This document shows positions 46,458-55,245 of a DNA stretch of 64,000 nucleotides, piece by piece (position 1 is the first letter of the stretch; each line of letters begins with the position of its first letter). A model generated the notes under the pieces. It had not been told where the DNA came from, searched no databases, and saw nothing but the letters and a program-made list of their open reading frames with translations. A program made the position numbers and the translations under genes. The stretch spans positions 1 to 64,000 of the forward strand of contig CAJYLH010000030.1 in assembly GCA_913775525.1 (NCBI GenBank), given 5' to 3'. Source of the DNA: an uncultured Chryseobacterium sp. Its GTDB lineage: Bacteria; Bacteroidota; Bacteroidia; Flavobacteriales; Weeksellaceae.

Positions 46458-46784
46458 ATGAAAATCGAATTAAAACCGGAACTCTCTATTGAGCACGACG
46501 AATTTCCGAAAATGATCGAAGTCGATATCGATGAAAATTCATCCTCAATCGGAGAACTGATTTCTAAAATTCATGAGCAGACGAATATTCCCGCCAATAT
46601 AGAACTGAAGTGGGAAGATTTTATCGAAAAAATATCCTGTACCTATTATGTCATTGAAAAAGGCGAATATGATGACTACCTCATGATTACAGACATGGAA
46701 GAAAAAATCGGTAATTTTCCCAAACACGGGCAGGAAGGGGCAATGATTATCGTAATCGAAGGAATAACTGGGCGTGTTAATTAA
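46458..46784 (+). CDS. Small protein of unknown function upstream of a 2OG-oxygenase
   Basis: 108 residues, acidic, no signal. The pattern of alternating strands and one helix (MIEVDIDENSSSIGELISKI, then YLMITDMEEKIGNF and EGAMIIVIEGITGRVN) suggests a ubiquitin-like beta-grasp or similar fold, but I cannot confirm it. It overlaps the start of the next gene by 11 bp, so the two are co-translated and may be partners. Confidence 0.65.
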   Translation: MKIELKPELSIEHDEFPKMIEVDIDENSSSIGELISKIHEQTNIPANIELKWEDFIEKISCTYYVIEKGEYDDYLMITDMEEKIGNFPKHGQEGAMIIVIEGITGRVN

Positions 46785-47469
46785 TCATCAGTGGGGACAG
46801 CATCCAGGTGACGCGGCCATCAAAGAAAGCCTGCAGCAGGGATATCTGCTGGTCATAAAAAATTTTCCTCTGTCCGATGAGGAACTGCAATTATTCATCA
46901 GCCGGTTGGGAACCGCATTAAACGAAAGGCGGAATAACAATGGAAAAGCGGTTTTTAATGTGATCATTTCCCGCCACAACAACTTTTTCACCTCCATTGC
47001 TAATTCCAATCTGGCTTTTCCACTGCATACAGACTGCGCCGATTTTGATGAAATTCCAAACACCATAGGCCTATTGTGCGTGGAACCGGATGAGGAAGGC
47101 CAGGGTACCAATACCTTTATGCTTCTGAGCAGCCTTTTAAGACATCTGCCCGAAGACGAAAAGCAGAAAATGCTCGGTAAAAAATGGAAGTTCGGAAATC
47201 AGCAGAGAAGTATTTTATCGTTTGAAGACGGAAACTATGCCTTCTGCTACGACAGGATTACGATGGAATCTTTCTCCAGACTTGAGGCAACAGAAATTGA
47301 TGAATTAAATAAACTCGATAAGCTTTTTAAAAGTCTTTCCTTCGAGATTAAACTGGAAAAAGGTGACCTTATCTTATTCAGAAACGATTTAATGCTGCAC
47401 GGACGGGATAAAATGCATATCGATTCAAAAAGATGGATTAAAAGGATCAGGTTTGATATGAAATATTGA
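46774..47469 (+). CDS. TauD/TfdA-like Fe(II)/2-oxoglutarate oxygenase
   Basis: 231 residues from a GTG start inside the previous gene's end. H85-T-D87 in FPLHTDCADFDE and H209 in LMLHGRD are the iron-binding facial triad, and R224 or R226 (WIKRIRF) the 2-oxoglutarate-binding arginine. The order and spacing fit TauD/TfdA-type enzymes, which hydroxylate small molecules. The substrate is unknown; the preceding small gene may be involved. Confidence 0.8.
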   Translation: MLINHQWGQHPGDAAIKESLQQGYLLVIKNFPLSDEELQLFISRLGTALNERRNNNGKAVFNVIISRHNNFFTSIANSNLAFPLHTDCADFDEIPNTIGLLCVEPDEEGQGTNTFMLLSSLLRHLPEDEKQKMLGKKWKFGNQQRSILSFEDGNYAFCYDRITMESFSRLEATEIDELNKLDKLFKSLSFEIKLEKGDLILFRNDLMLHGRDKMHIDSKRWIKRIRFDMKY

Positions 47470-47482
47470 AAGCCTCTTGCTA

Positions 47483-47941
47483 ATGAACCGTAACCAAAAG
47501 AAATTTGAAGAAATTAAACAGCTCCTCATTGAAAAATTAGGAGACCAGGCTGAATATTCAAAAGATGAAGACGGAACTGAATATGTGACTGTTAAAAATT
47601 CAGATTTCTGGGTTTCAACAACTTTTGGGGAATTGGTGGTGGGTTATGGTTTACATCATACGCATTTCAGCCAAGAATTCGAAAATTTAGACGACGGACT
47701 CGTTCAAGCCTTTGATTTATTAACCAACAGGATCAAAACAACTCAGTACATTAAAGGAAATACAGTATTTAAAACAACAGTTGAAATTGAATATCCCGAT
47801 GCAACGCTTGTCAATATCGGAAGTTCAGGCCTGGTCCTGTTTCCTTTCTGGAAAAAGACAAAACTTGAGGTAAAGTATGATGAAAAAATTTTAGAGAAAA
47901 AAGAAATTGAGGATCAGGTGAATTTAATCTTAGAAACCTGA
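47483..47941 (+). CDS. Cytosolic protein of unknown function
   Basis: 152 residues from ATG at 47483 (TTG at 47477 gives two more). No signal peptide. The centre has EYVTVKNSDFWVSTTFGELV and a GLHHTHFS segment, then beta-strands. The type resembles small SMI1- or immunity-like proteins, but I recognise no family. It follows the oxygenase gene by 13 bp. Confidence 0.65.
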   Translation: MNRNQKKFEEIKQLLIEKLGDQAEYSKDEDGTEYVTVKNSDFWVSTTFGELVVGYGLHHTHFSQEFENLDDGLVQAFDLLTNRIKTTQYIKGNTVFKTTVEIEYPDATLVNIGSSGLVLFPFWKKTKLEVKYDEKILEKKEIEDQVNLILET

Positions 47942-47977
47942 ATTGATTAATATTTTAAAAATTTAAATGAACCATCG

Positions 47978-48436
47978 ATGATTAAATTCTACACTTTAAC
48001 AACCGCAATCCTTTTATTTTTCCTCGGCTGTACAAAAAAAGACGACATGAAATACAATGTGGGCCAGGAATGGAAATACAAAACCAGACCGGGGGAAGAA
48101 AACTCGACCCTGAAAATTTTAAAGGTTGAAGAATATCCAACTGTTGGAAAAGTGATTCATATTTCGGTAAGCGGATTAAAGATGAAAAATCCTCAGCACC
48201 CAACAGGAATTGCCGATAAAATAAGCCATCTTCCGATTACTGAAGAAACATTGGATAAAAGTATCATCAGCATTAAAAATGATACCCGCCAAATGCCCGA
48301 CTCCACTGAAATGGATGGTTATTCTTACTGGAAAAAAGAGTTTGATAAAGGAAATGCCGGCGTGTTTTCCATTCCCGTTTCCGAGATTGTAAACTCAATG
48401 GAAAAATCAATTGTTTCAGGAGACTATACCAAGTAG
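47978..48436 (+). CDS. Small lipoprotein of unknown function
   Basis: 152 residues. MIKFYTLTTAILLFFLGCTK gives lipidated C18. YNVGQEWKYKTRPGEENSTL and KVIHISVSGLKMKNP suggest a single beta domain. No family recognised. Confidence 0.68.
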   Translation: MIKFYTLTTAILLFFLGCTKKDDMKYNVGQEWKYKTRPGEENSTLKILKVEEYPTVGKVIHISVSGLKMKNPQHPTGIADKISHLPITEETLDKSIISIKNDTRQMPDSTEMDGYSYWKKEFDKGNAGVFSIPVSEIVNSMEKSIVSGDYTK

Positions 48437-48444
48437 ATTTACCC

Positions 48445-48452
48445 TAAATTTG
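48445..48452 (+). promoter_or_regulatory. -7 element TAAATTTG for the DUF2461 gene
   Basis: Full TAnnTTTG match 15 bp before the ATG at 48467. Confidence 0.4.
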
Positions 48453-48466
48453 CTAAAAACCGTAAG

Positions 48467-49132
48467 ATGAAAAAAGCCTTTGAATTCCTGAAGCAGCTGG
48501 AAAGAAACAACAACCGGGAATGGTTTACCGCCCACAAAGCGGAGTATGAGGCGATAGCAAAAGAAAACAAAGCCCTTTTTAATCAGATCCATGCAGAGCT
48601 TCAGCAACATGACCAGGTACCGGGAATCCATGTGTACCGGATTTACCGGGATGTCCGGTTTTCTAAGGATCAGACGCCATACAAAACCCATTTCGGAGTC
48701 GGGTATTCCCGCCTGAAACCGATGCTGAGAGGAGGCTATTACATCCATCTTGAACCCGGCAACAGTTTCGTGGGCGGCGGGTTCTGGGGACCGGATGCCA
48801 AAGACCTGCTCCGCATCCGCAAAGAATTCGAAATCAGCACCGCAGGAATTGAAAAGATTACTTCAGATCAAACCTTCATCAATTATTTTAAAGAAATAAA
48901 AGGCGATACCGTGAAAACCGCACCCAGAGAGTTCGATAAAAATCATCCGGCCATCGATCTCATTAGGAAAAAGCAGTATGTTGTTATGCGTCCGCTGACC
49001 GATCAGGAAGTTTTTTCTGCCGATTTCCCGAAAGAAGCGGTGCTCACCTTATTGGCCATGCGCCCTTTTTTCGATTACATGAGCGAAGTACTTACGACGG
49101 ATTTGAACGGAGCGTCTTTAATTGAAACATAA
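48467..49132 (+). CDS. DUF2461-family protein
   Basis: 221 residues. LERNNNREWFTAHKAEYEAI, then HVYRIYRDVRFSKDQTPYKT and GGGFWGPDAKDLLRIRKEF are the standard signature of the DUF2461/TIGR02453 family. It is widely distributed but has no assigned function. No signal peptide. Confidence 0.92.
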   Translation: MKKAFEFLKQLERNNNREWFTAHKAEYEAIAKENKALFNQIHAELQQHDQVPGIHVYRIYRDVRFSKDQTPYKTHFGVGYSRLKPMLRGGYYIHLEPGNSFVGGGFWGPDAKDLLRIRKEFEISTAGIEKITSDQTFINYFKEIKGDTVKTAPREFDKNHPAIDLIRKKQYVVMRPLTDQEVFSADFPKEAVLTLLAMRPFFDYMSEVLTTDLNGASLIET

Positions 49133-49264
49133 AAGATGATTGATAATTGGCAAGCGTACCCACTCTTGCTACCACTGAAAAGGAAGATAAAAACATTCAA
49201 AAATCCACCATTTCCGTATCTTTACTTTCATTCAAACGCAAATCATATACACAAAACCTTACTT

Positions 49265-49993
49265 ATGGAAAACGATCACACCAACTTTTACGAAAAGGAC
49301 ATCAGGGAATTAAAGGAAGGATTAACCCCTTTTCCTGAAAATATATTTGTGGCAGACCAAGCCTGGCTAAGCAATTATGTATTGCCTTTGATATCGGTGG
49401 ATTTGGGGATACTATGGCCGGATTTAAAAGGAACCGTGATACACCTTCTCAATCCTACTGAACCTAACGAGGGAGTAATTGGTGAAAAAACCACCGATTT
49501 CTACACTGAATTCTGTACAGAAAACTGGTTGGCCTTCCGGCTTACGGAAGATAACCAATATGCTTTCTTAGGGAAGGAAGAATATTTCCTGTCTGCTCCG
49601 AAACATCAGGATGCCATTGATGCTGACTTTACAGAACACATCAAGACCATCCGGGACAATTACCAGAGGACGAAGGCCAGATTTAAAATGACAGGCCAGC
49701 TGTTACCCTGGCAGGAAGACAACCCGCAAAGTTTCCTGGACACGTTAGGCGGAGAACTGTGGGAAGGCAACTGGACATTCATGGCGCCTGTTCCGCCCGC
49801 CTTTGAAATGAATGTTGATGACTCCGGTGAAGACCTGCCTAATGATGGGATTTCAATGACCTATCAGGGTAAAGAATTCCGGTATGTGGGTGAAGTATCC
49901 GGATACAATTACTGCGGAGAGGGAGCCGATGCTATCCTGCTGTTCTATGAACCGGAAAGCCGTATGGTGTTATTTACTTACGACTGGACGTAA
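49265..49993 (+). CDS. Cytosolic protein of unknown function
   Basis: 242 residues from ATG at 49265 (MENDHTNFYEKD); an earlier in-frame ATG at 49136 would add 43 residues that look non-coding. Acidic and aromatic-rich, with WEGNWTFMAPVPPAFEMNVD and FRYVGEVSGYNYCGEGADAI. No family recognised. Confidence 0.68.
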   Translation: MENDHTNFYEKDIRELKEGLTPFPENIFVADQAWLSNYVLPLISVDLGILWPDLKGTVIHLLNPTEPNEGVIGEKTTDFYTEFCTENWLAFRLTEDNQYAFLGKEEYFLSAPKHQDAIDADFTEHIKTIRDNYQRTKARFKMTGQLLPWQEDNPQSFLDTLGGELWEGNWTFMAPVPPAFEMNVDDSGEDLPNDGISMTYQGKEFRYVGEVSGYNYCGEGADAILLFYEPESRMVLFTYDWT

Positions 49994-50117
49994 AACCAAT
50001 GCCTTAACATGGCGAATACAAAATCAGACCATTTTCAGCAGGCAGACTGAAGAACAATAACAACAACAGTCTTTTAACCGAGCATTATTAATTAGAAAAA
50101 TAAAAAAACAAAATACA

Positions 50118-50651
50118 ATGAGAAAAATAATCTATTACGTGGCAAGCTCACTGGACGGCTTTATTTCAGGCCTGAATGACGACATCAGCGGTTTCGTGGG
50201 AACAGGAAACGGCGTGGACCAATACCTTGCAGATCTGGCCCGGTTCGATACGGTTATCATGGGAAGGAATACCTATGAATTTGGCTATAAATACGGCATG
50301 GAGCCCGGGCAGCCGGCCTATCCGCATATGAAGCATTATATTTTTTCAGACACCCTGGAACTTGAAAATCCGCATCCTCAGGTACAGGTAAAAAAGCTGG
50401 ACCTTTCCGAAATAGACCAGCTGCAAAGAGAAGAAGGAACAGACATTTATCTTTGCGGCGGCGGGCAGTTGGCAGGCTGGCTTCTGGACCATCAGAAAAT
50501 CAGCACGGTGAAGGTCAAACTGAATCCTCTGATATTGGGAGAAGGGGTCACGCTGTTCGGGGATTCTACTTCAAGCTATAAACTGGAGCTGGTAGACAGT
50601 TCAATATATGAGGGCGGATTACAATTGATGACATTCAACATTATGTATTAG
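50118..50651 (+). CDS. Dihydrofolate-reductase-like (RibD C-terminal) protein
   Basis: 177 residues. RKIIYYVASSLDGFISGLND, TVIMGRNTYEFGYKYG and DIYLCGGGQLAGWLL are typical of the RibD_C/YyaP-YwjB group, which keeps the NADPH-binding fold of dihydrofolate reductase. Substrate unknown. It precedes the DUF4180 gene by 31 bp. Confidence 0.92.
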   Translation: MRKIIYYVASSLDGFISGLNDDISGFVGTGNGVDQYLADLARFDTVIMGRNTYEFGYKYGMEPGQPAYPHMKHYIFSDTLELENPHPQVQVKKLDLSEIDQLQREEGTDIYLCGGGQLAGWLLDHQKISTVKVKLNPLILGEGVTLFGDSTSSYKLELVDSSIYEGGLQLMTFNIMY

Positions 50652-50682
50652 TGATGAATATGGAAAACAAAATTTAATCAGA

Positions 50683-51045
50683 ATGAAAATCGAAACCTAC
50701 CCTATTAACAACCTTAAGATTGCGGAAATTATAACAGATGAGGTTGTTTTAAGTACTCCAGAAGAAGGATTGGACTTTTTAGGGAACCTGTATTATCAGG
50801 GCTTTGATGGTATAATGATCCATAAAGAAAATATCACTTCAGATTTTTTTGATTTAAAAACTAAAATCGCAGGAGAAATCCTTCAGAAATTCGTACAATA
50901 CCAGATGCCGCTGATTATTATTGGTGATTTTTCTCAAGTCAGCAGCAAGAGCTTACAGGACTTCATATACGAAAGCAATACAGGCAGGCAGGTCAATTTC
51001 CTTTCTTCCCGATCGGAAGCCATACAAGCCTTTTCCCGGATATGA
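50683..51045 (+). CDS. DUF4180-family protein
   Basis: 120 residues. GLDFLGNLYYQGFDGIMIH, then DLKTKIAGEILQKFVQYQ and QDFIYESNTGRQVNFL match DUF4180 as I recall it. No known function. It lies directly after the reductase-like gene and before a terminator related to the groEL one. Confidence 0.85.
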   Translation: MKIETYPINNLKIAEIITDEVVLSTPEEGLDFLGNLYYQGFDGIMIHKENITSDFFDLKTKIAGEILQKFVQYQMPLIIIGDFSQVSSKSLQDFIYESNTGRQVNFLSSRSEAIQAFSRI

Positions 51046-51089
51046 AGGCGAAGAATTTGAGTTGATCAAGTGTCACTAAAACTGCCTAA

Positions 51090-51126
51090 TATACTAACCG
51101 TCCTGTTTACAGGCCGGTTTTTTGTT
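51090..51126 (+). terminator. Terminator resembling the groEL terminator
   Basis: atatactaaccg followed by tcctgtttacaggccggttttttg. The loop differs, but atatactaaccg and the closing ccggtttttt repeat the groEL arrangement at 42470 and 43108. Confidence 0.65.
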
Positions 51127-51131
51127 ATCTT

Positions 51132-51139
51132 TATATTTG
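51132..51139 (+). promoter_or_regulatory. -7 element TATATTTG for the acetyltransferase gene
   Basis: Full TAnnTTTG match, 33 bp before the ATG at 51173. Confidence 0.4.
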
Positions 51140-51172
51140 AATCACATCAACCCCATTAAAAAATTATAATCT

Positions 51173-51652
51173 ATGAAAATAACAGATAACAGCTTTATAT
51201 TTAAGCAGCTGGACAAGAAAGATGAATTGCCTTATGAACTGCTGCTGCTTGCAGACCCGTCCAAGAAGATGATTGATCAGTACATCCGGAAATCGGATGT
51301 GTTTACCGCCCTATACCAGGAAGAAACCATAGGCGTGGTCGCATTGTTCCCGCTCACGAAAAATACCGCTGAAATTAAAAATGTTGCGGTAAAAACTGAA
51401 TTTCAAAGACATGGGATCGGGACTTTCCTCATTGAAAATGCGATCCAGGCAGCCCAAAGCAACGGCATGAAAAGCGTTGTTATCGGAACAGCCAATTCCA
51501 GCATCGGGCAGCTCTTCCTCTACCAGAAATTAGGTTTTGAAATGACGGAGGTGAAAAAAGATTTCTTCCTGGAAAATTATGCCGAAACTATTTTTGAGAA
51601 CGGCCTCCAGGCGAAACATATGGTAGTGATGGAGAGAGCGCTGAAGTGCTAG
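51173..51652 (+). CDS. GNAT-family N-acetyltransferase
   Basis: 159 residues. The acetyl-CoA-binding motif A is AVKTEFQRHGIGTFLIENAI, with QxxGxG-like RHGIGT. VALFPLTKNTAEIKNVAV is the strand before it. LYQKLGFEMTEVKKDFF near the end is the usual motif B. The substrate is unknown; the length is normal. Confidence 0.92.
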   Translation: MKITDNSFIFKQLDKKDELPYELLLLADPSKKMIDQYIRKSDVFTALYQEETIGVVALFPLTKNTAEIKNVAVKTEFQRHGIGTFLIENAIQAAQSNGMKSVVIGTANSSIGQLFLYQKLGFEMTEVKKDFFLENYAETIFENGLQAKHMVVMERALKC

Positions 51653-52015
51653 ACAGCCAGTAATGCCAGTGAGACAATTTATTATTTTAAAGAAATATGC
51701 AGCAGCCTTGCGCAGTCCTCCGAATATCTCCTGCAAATTGCGTGAAATCTTCGGAGGGTTACGCTGATTTCAAACAGACTGCAGGAATCCTCAGCAGCCC
51801 TTATTTGTTTTCAACCAAACCGGTTAAGATCATCGTAGGCTTCCATGTATGATAAACAATGGTGTTTGCAGTCTTCGCAGCCATTCTTCAACCGATCCCT
51901 CCGGGTTTAATATTGGTTTTCAAAAATAAAGTATATTTACTCATGCATTGTATGAGTCTGACCGATTCCCAATGACAGCATAATGCCAACTATAAAAACA
52001 CTTAAAAAATATAGC
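51653..52015. other. 363-bp gap with an inverted repeat, no gene seen
   Basis: cctccgaa (51717-51724) pairs with ttcggagg (51750-51757), extended by gcg/cgc on the outside. The segment around it (51710-51765) is GC-richer than its surroundings. It may be a repeat unit, a structured RNA or the remnant of a terminator. A gtgagacaattta stretch at 51668-51683 resembles DNA just downstream of groEL. The remainder is unremarkable. Confidence 0.35.
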
Positions 52016-52429
52016 ATGAAAAAAAACCATTCAACAAATTATTTCGACACTTTTATTGAAGTGGCAGAAGATACTAAACGGGACAGCGGCACCAAACCAC
52101 CGGCAAAAGAAAGGAAAACCGTCGCCGAAATGCAGTACGATTATATTGCCGCACATCCTTACCTATATACCTCAGACGATGTTCTGTTCCGCGTATTTGC
52201 AGACAGGAAAGACCTGACCAAAGCAGAGGAGGAAGAGGCCAGGAAAGAGTTCTTTTCCAAAGGCCAGCCCTGCTTTAGGGCTTCCCCACTCACCAAAATG
52301 TATGGTTTCGGGATCCACTGCAACAGCGAAGGTAAGATCGCCCTGTACGGAATGGAAACGGAAGCCTATCAGAAATTCATGACTGATCCTAAGGTCAAAA
52401 AGGTCCAGGCTATGAAATCTGGGAAGTAA
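52016..52429 (+). CDS. DUF6157-family protein
   Basis: 137 residues from ATG at 52016 (MKKNHSTNYFDTFIEVAED); an upstream ATG at 51983 adds 11 residues. The start, then KPPAKERKTVAEMQYDYIAA, YLYTSDDVLFRVFADRKDL and KMYGFGIHCNSEGKIALYGM, match DUF6157 as I recall it. No known function. Confidence 0.82.
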   Translation: MKKNHSTNYFDTFIEVAEDTKRDSGTKPPAKERKTVAEMQYDYIAAHPYLYTSDDVLFRVFADRKDLTKAEEEEARKEFFSKGQPCFRASPLTKMYGFGIHCNSEGKIALYGMETEAYQKFMTDPKVKKVQAMKSGK

Positions 52430-52609
52430 CCATTAGAGTAACCTCACAACATCTGAACCGTGTTCAAAGCTTTAAGGGTAATTATCATATATAATCCGTT
52501 TTATTATGGACTTTTAGTCCGTTAACCATGTACAATCCTTTATCAACCTATAAAAGGATGGTATATCGCAATAAAAACGTACATAAGGGATCAATATTTT
52601 ACATAGATA

Positions 52610-53488
52610 ATGAAATTATTCATCACTGTTCTGCTTCTTGTATTAGGTATACATTCAGGCGGACAAATACAATCAAACACCATGCAATCAGAAAGATATA
52701 AAAAAGGCTGGGAGAAACTCAGAGAAATTGAAGGAAAAACAGAAGAAAAGGCTGTTGAAAGCTTACAGGACATTTCTCCGGATTTAAGAATATTCATTGT
52801 TGAATATGCTTATGGTGATATCTATACCAGAAACGGTCTGGATCTGAAATCCAGAGAGATCGCTGTTGTGGCAGCATTAACGGCTATGGGAAATGCTGAA
52901 CCACAGCTGAAAGTTCATATCAATGGGGCCCTGAATACAGGAAGTTCAATAAACGAACTTAAAGAAGTTATTTTACAAATGTCTGTATATTCAGGCTTTC
53001 CTAAGGCTATGAATGGGATGAACGCATTAAAAGAGGTACTGCATGACAGACAGCAGCAGGGAATTAAAGACACAGCGGGGAATACAGCTACAAAAACAAA
53101 AACAGACCGTATAAAATCAGGCGAACAGGAAATATCAAAGTTAGACAGCCAGCAGGTAGAAAAGCTAAAAAAAGCTTATCAGGATTTTTCGCCTGACCTT
53201 ATAAGATTTATCTTAGGATACGGCTACGCAGATATTTTCGCAAGGGATAATTTAGATAAAAAATACCGGCAGATAGCTACCATTTCAGCACTAACTGCCT
53301 TAGGCACAGCGCAGCCACAACTTAAATTCCATATCGACGGTGGCTTAAATATCGGGCTTACAGAAAATGAAATAAAAGAAATCATGCTTATGATGACGGT
53401 TTATTCAGGTTTTCCATCCGCCATGAACGGTATGAATGCGCTGAAAGAAGTTCTTGCCGAGCGTAAAAAAGACAATAGCAATAGTTAA
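52610..53488 (+). CDS. Secreted protein with two carboxymuconolactone-decarboxylase-like domains
   Basis: 292 residues with a signal peptide (MKLFITVLLLVLGIHSGGQ). Two homologous AhpD/CMD domains lie at about 40-140 and 180-280: first ALTAMGNAEPQLKVHINGAL, then ALTALGTAQPQLKFHIDGGL, each followed by SGFPxAMNGMNALKEVL. No AhpD CxxC pair is present, so it is the gamma-type rather than a peroxidase. A Lys/Thr-rich linker joins them. The duplication and export are unusual for the family. Confidence 0.88.
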   Translation: MKLFITVLLLVLGIHSGGQIQSNTMQSERYKKGWEKLREIEGKTEEKAVESLQDISPDLRIFIVEYAYGDIYTRNGLDLKSREIAVVAALTAMGNAEPQLKVHINGALNTGSSINELKEVILQMSVYSGFPKAMNGMNALKEVLHDRQQQGIKDTAGNTATKTKTDRIKSGEQEISKLDSQQVEKLKKAYQDFSPDLIRFILGYGYADIFARDNLDKKYRQIATISALTALGTAQPQLKFHIDGGLNIGLTENEIKEIMLMMTVYSGFPSAMNGMNALKEVLAERKKDNSNS

Positions 53489-53943
53489 CAGATTGTAATC
53501 TGGCAATTCTGGAATCGGGGAAGTAATTCTGAGGAATATGAGCAGAAATTAAGTATATTATTCATTCCAAACAGTCAGCTGAAAATATCTTACTTAGAGA
53601 TAAATTGTAGACTTAGCCATACTTCTTTTCATTTATAGTTTTCTGAATTTTTGTTCCCTTAGGGAAACTCAAAATTTCTAAATGACATATCGCACTGTAA
53701 CGCATCTAACAACAATATCATAGAATTTCCAACAGATAACAAAATGCAATTTCATCATAAAAACCATTACTAAAATAAAATAATACATAGCTGGTTTTAT
53801 TGTATAATCTATATTAAAAATTAATAATTTACAACAAATTAATCCCAATTAATCATATATATAAAGAATGAATTATATCACAGACTATTGTATTTTATAT
53901 TTTAAATACATAAATTACACGCTCAATTTTATAAATAATAACA
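53489..53943. other. 455-bp AT-rich gap
   Basis: No open frame or clear promoter was recognised; the last 150 bp are very AT-rich, as is common before lipoprotein genes in this region. Confidence 0.4.
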
Positions 53944-54492
53944 ATGAAAAACAAATTTTTACATGCTTCAACAGTATTGTGCTTAGCCTTTTTAACTAGT
54001 TGTTCTGCTACTACAGACACAGAAGACCTATCCTTATCTGCTTCTACTGCTTCAGTAAAAAACTCTACACAAAATAAGCTTGCCGACGATAGTGATGAAT
54101 ATGGTGGTATTGGTAGTGGATCTGTAACTACAGTATTGACTATCGGACGTAAATCTAGAGAATGTGGTGGTATAGGTATCTGCAAACTAACAAAGGTAAA
54201 AGTTAAGATTGAATCAATAGAAGCAACAGTTTATGGCAATAGAATGTTTGCTGCAGGTGTCAAGGTAGTAGATCCTAACCGCTTCATTTTACAGGTAGAT
54301 GAAGAAAATATGCTGGATATTGTGAAGGAATTTGGTGGCAAACATCTTATACTAGAAGAAGATCTGACAATCAGTGCAGAAAGTGCAGAAGAATTAGGTT
54401 TATCTGAGAACTTTATCATTAAAAAAGGAATATATGATTTCTTAAAGAATGAATCCAATGGATTTTATGAAGTTAAGATTGTAAATAACTAA
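53944..54492 (+). CDS. Lipoprotein with GRKSxxCGGIGIC motif
   Basis: 182 residues. The signal ends FLTSCSATTD with lipidated C20. The mature part has YGGIGSGSVTTVLTIGRKSR and then C74-G-G-I-G-I-C80-K, two cysteines five apart, followed by beta strands and helix (MLDIVKEFGGKHLILEEDL). I have a vague memory of similar GRKS...C.G.GIC proteins in flavobacteria but no function. It is followed by a strong hairpin and then a secreted protein, and may form an operon with it. Confidence 0.72.
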   Translation: MKNKFLHASTVLCLAFLTSCSATTDTEDLSLSASTASVKNSTQNKLADDSDEYGGIGSGSVTTVLTIGRKSRECGGIGICKLTKVKVKIESIEATVYGNRMFAAGVKVVDPNRFILQVDEENMLDIVKEFGGKHLILEEDLTISAESAEELGLSENFIIKKGIYDFLKNESNGFYEVKIVNN

Positions 54493-54499
54493 AAAAACT

Positions 54500-54540
54500 A
54501 TCAATCTTTATAGGTAAATTGATTACCTATAAAGATTGAT
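54500..54540. promoter_or_regulatory. 18-bp perfect hairpin between two secreted-protein genes
   Basis: The stem arm at 54500-54517 (atcaatctttataggtaa) is exactly complementary to 54523-54540, with a 5-nt loop (attga). No T run follows, so it is not a classical terminator. It starts 8 bp after the upstream stop and ends 8 bp before the next start, so it could set the ratio of the two genes, protect the upstream mRNA, or bind a protein dimer. Confidence 0.7.
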
Positions 54541-54548
54541 CATATATC

Positions 54549-55136
54549 ATGAGGCTCTACATAAACCTGTTATCTTTTTTACTATTGAGCTTCTGGGGAT
54601 CTGCCCAGAAGAAAATACAGATTAATTTTGCTTTGCAGGATGAGGCTTCCCTCACAACATACCTGTCGTCTAAAAAAATAGATTTCAGCGATGCAGACCT
54701 GTATATCCTCAAAGATTTTAAAAGCTTTGCGTATTTCAACAACAACGATAAACTTCAGGTTCCGGAGATCCTGTTCTTCAATAGTGAAGGGTATCTGGTA
54801 AAAAACAGGTTCAATAATAATGAATGTACGGAAGTGATTTCGGACATAGAAACAGTCAACCGGTATAAATCTGATAAAAAAATAACCCTGCAAGACTGGT
54901 TACAATTTATAAACCCGCTCAAAAATCCACAGCCTGCGATAGACCACAATAAAATTACGGTAGTTATCAACTGGGCCATTTTTACTGACCAGTATAACGA
55001 ACAATCTTTTGAATGGTACAAAAGAATCAGGTCATTATCCTTATCCACAAAAATTAATTGCATCCTCCTGAATCTGGATGTGCAGCAAAAATGGGACCTG
55101 ACAGAAAAACAAAAAGCAGCGCTTCATATTGAATAA
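54549..55136 (+). CDS. Secreted protein of unknown function
   Basis: 195 residues, signal peptide MRLYINLLSFLLLSFWGSAQ. QVPEILFFNSEGYLVKNRF and ITVVINWAIFTDQYNEQSF recall a thioredoxin-like arrangement, but no CxxC is present. It follows a perfect hairpin and the GRKS lipoprotein gene, and is probably linked to it. Confidence 0.68.
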   Translation: MRLYINLLSFLLLSFWGSAQKKIQINFALQDEASLTTYLSSKKIDFSDADLYILKDFKSFAYFNNNDKLQVPEILFFNSEGYLVKNRFNNNECTEVISDIETVNRYKSDKKITLQDWLQFINPLKNPQPAIDHNKITVVINWAIFTDQYNEQSFEWYKRIRSLSLSTKINCILLNLDVQQKWDLTEKQKAALHIE

Positions 55137-55245
55137 TTCTACTATCTCGTCTGTAAGCTAAAAGAATTTACTTTCGCAAATTGCTCCTGGCAAAAGTATA
55201 CTATCACATTTTATTGAAAGTATTTTTTTATTTCAGCCTTACCAC

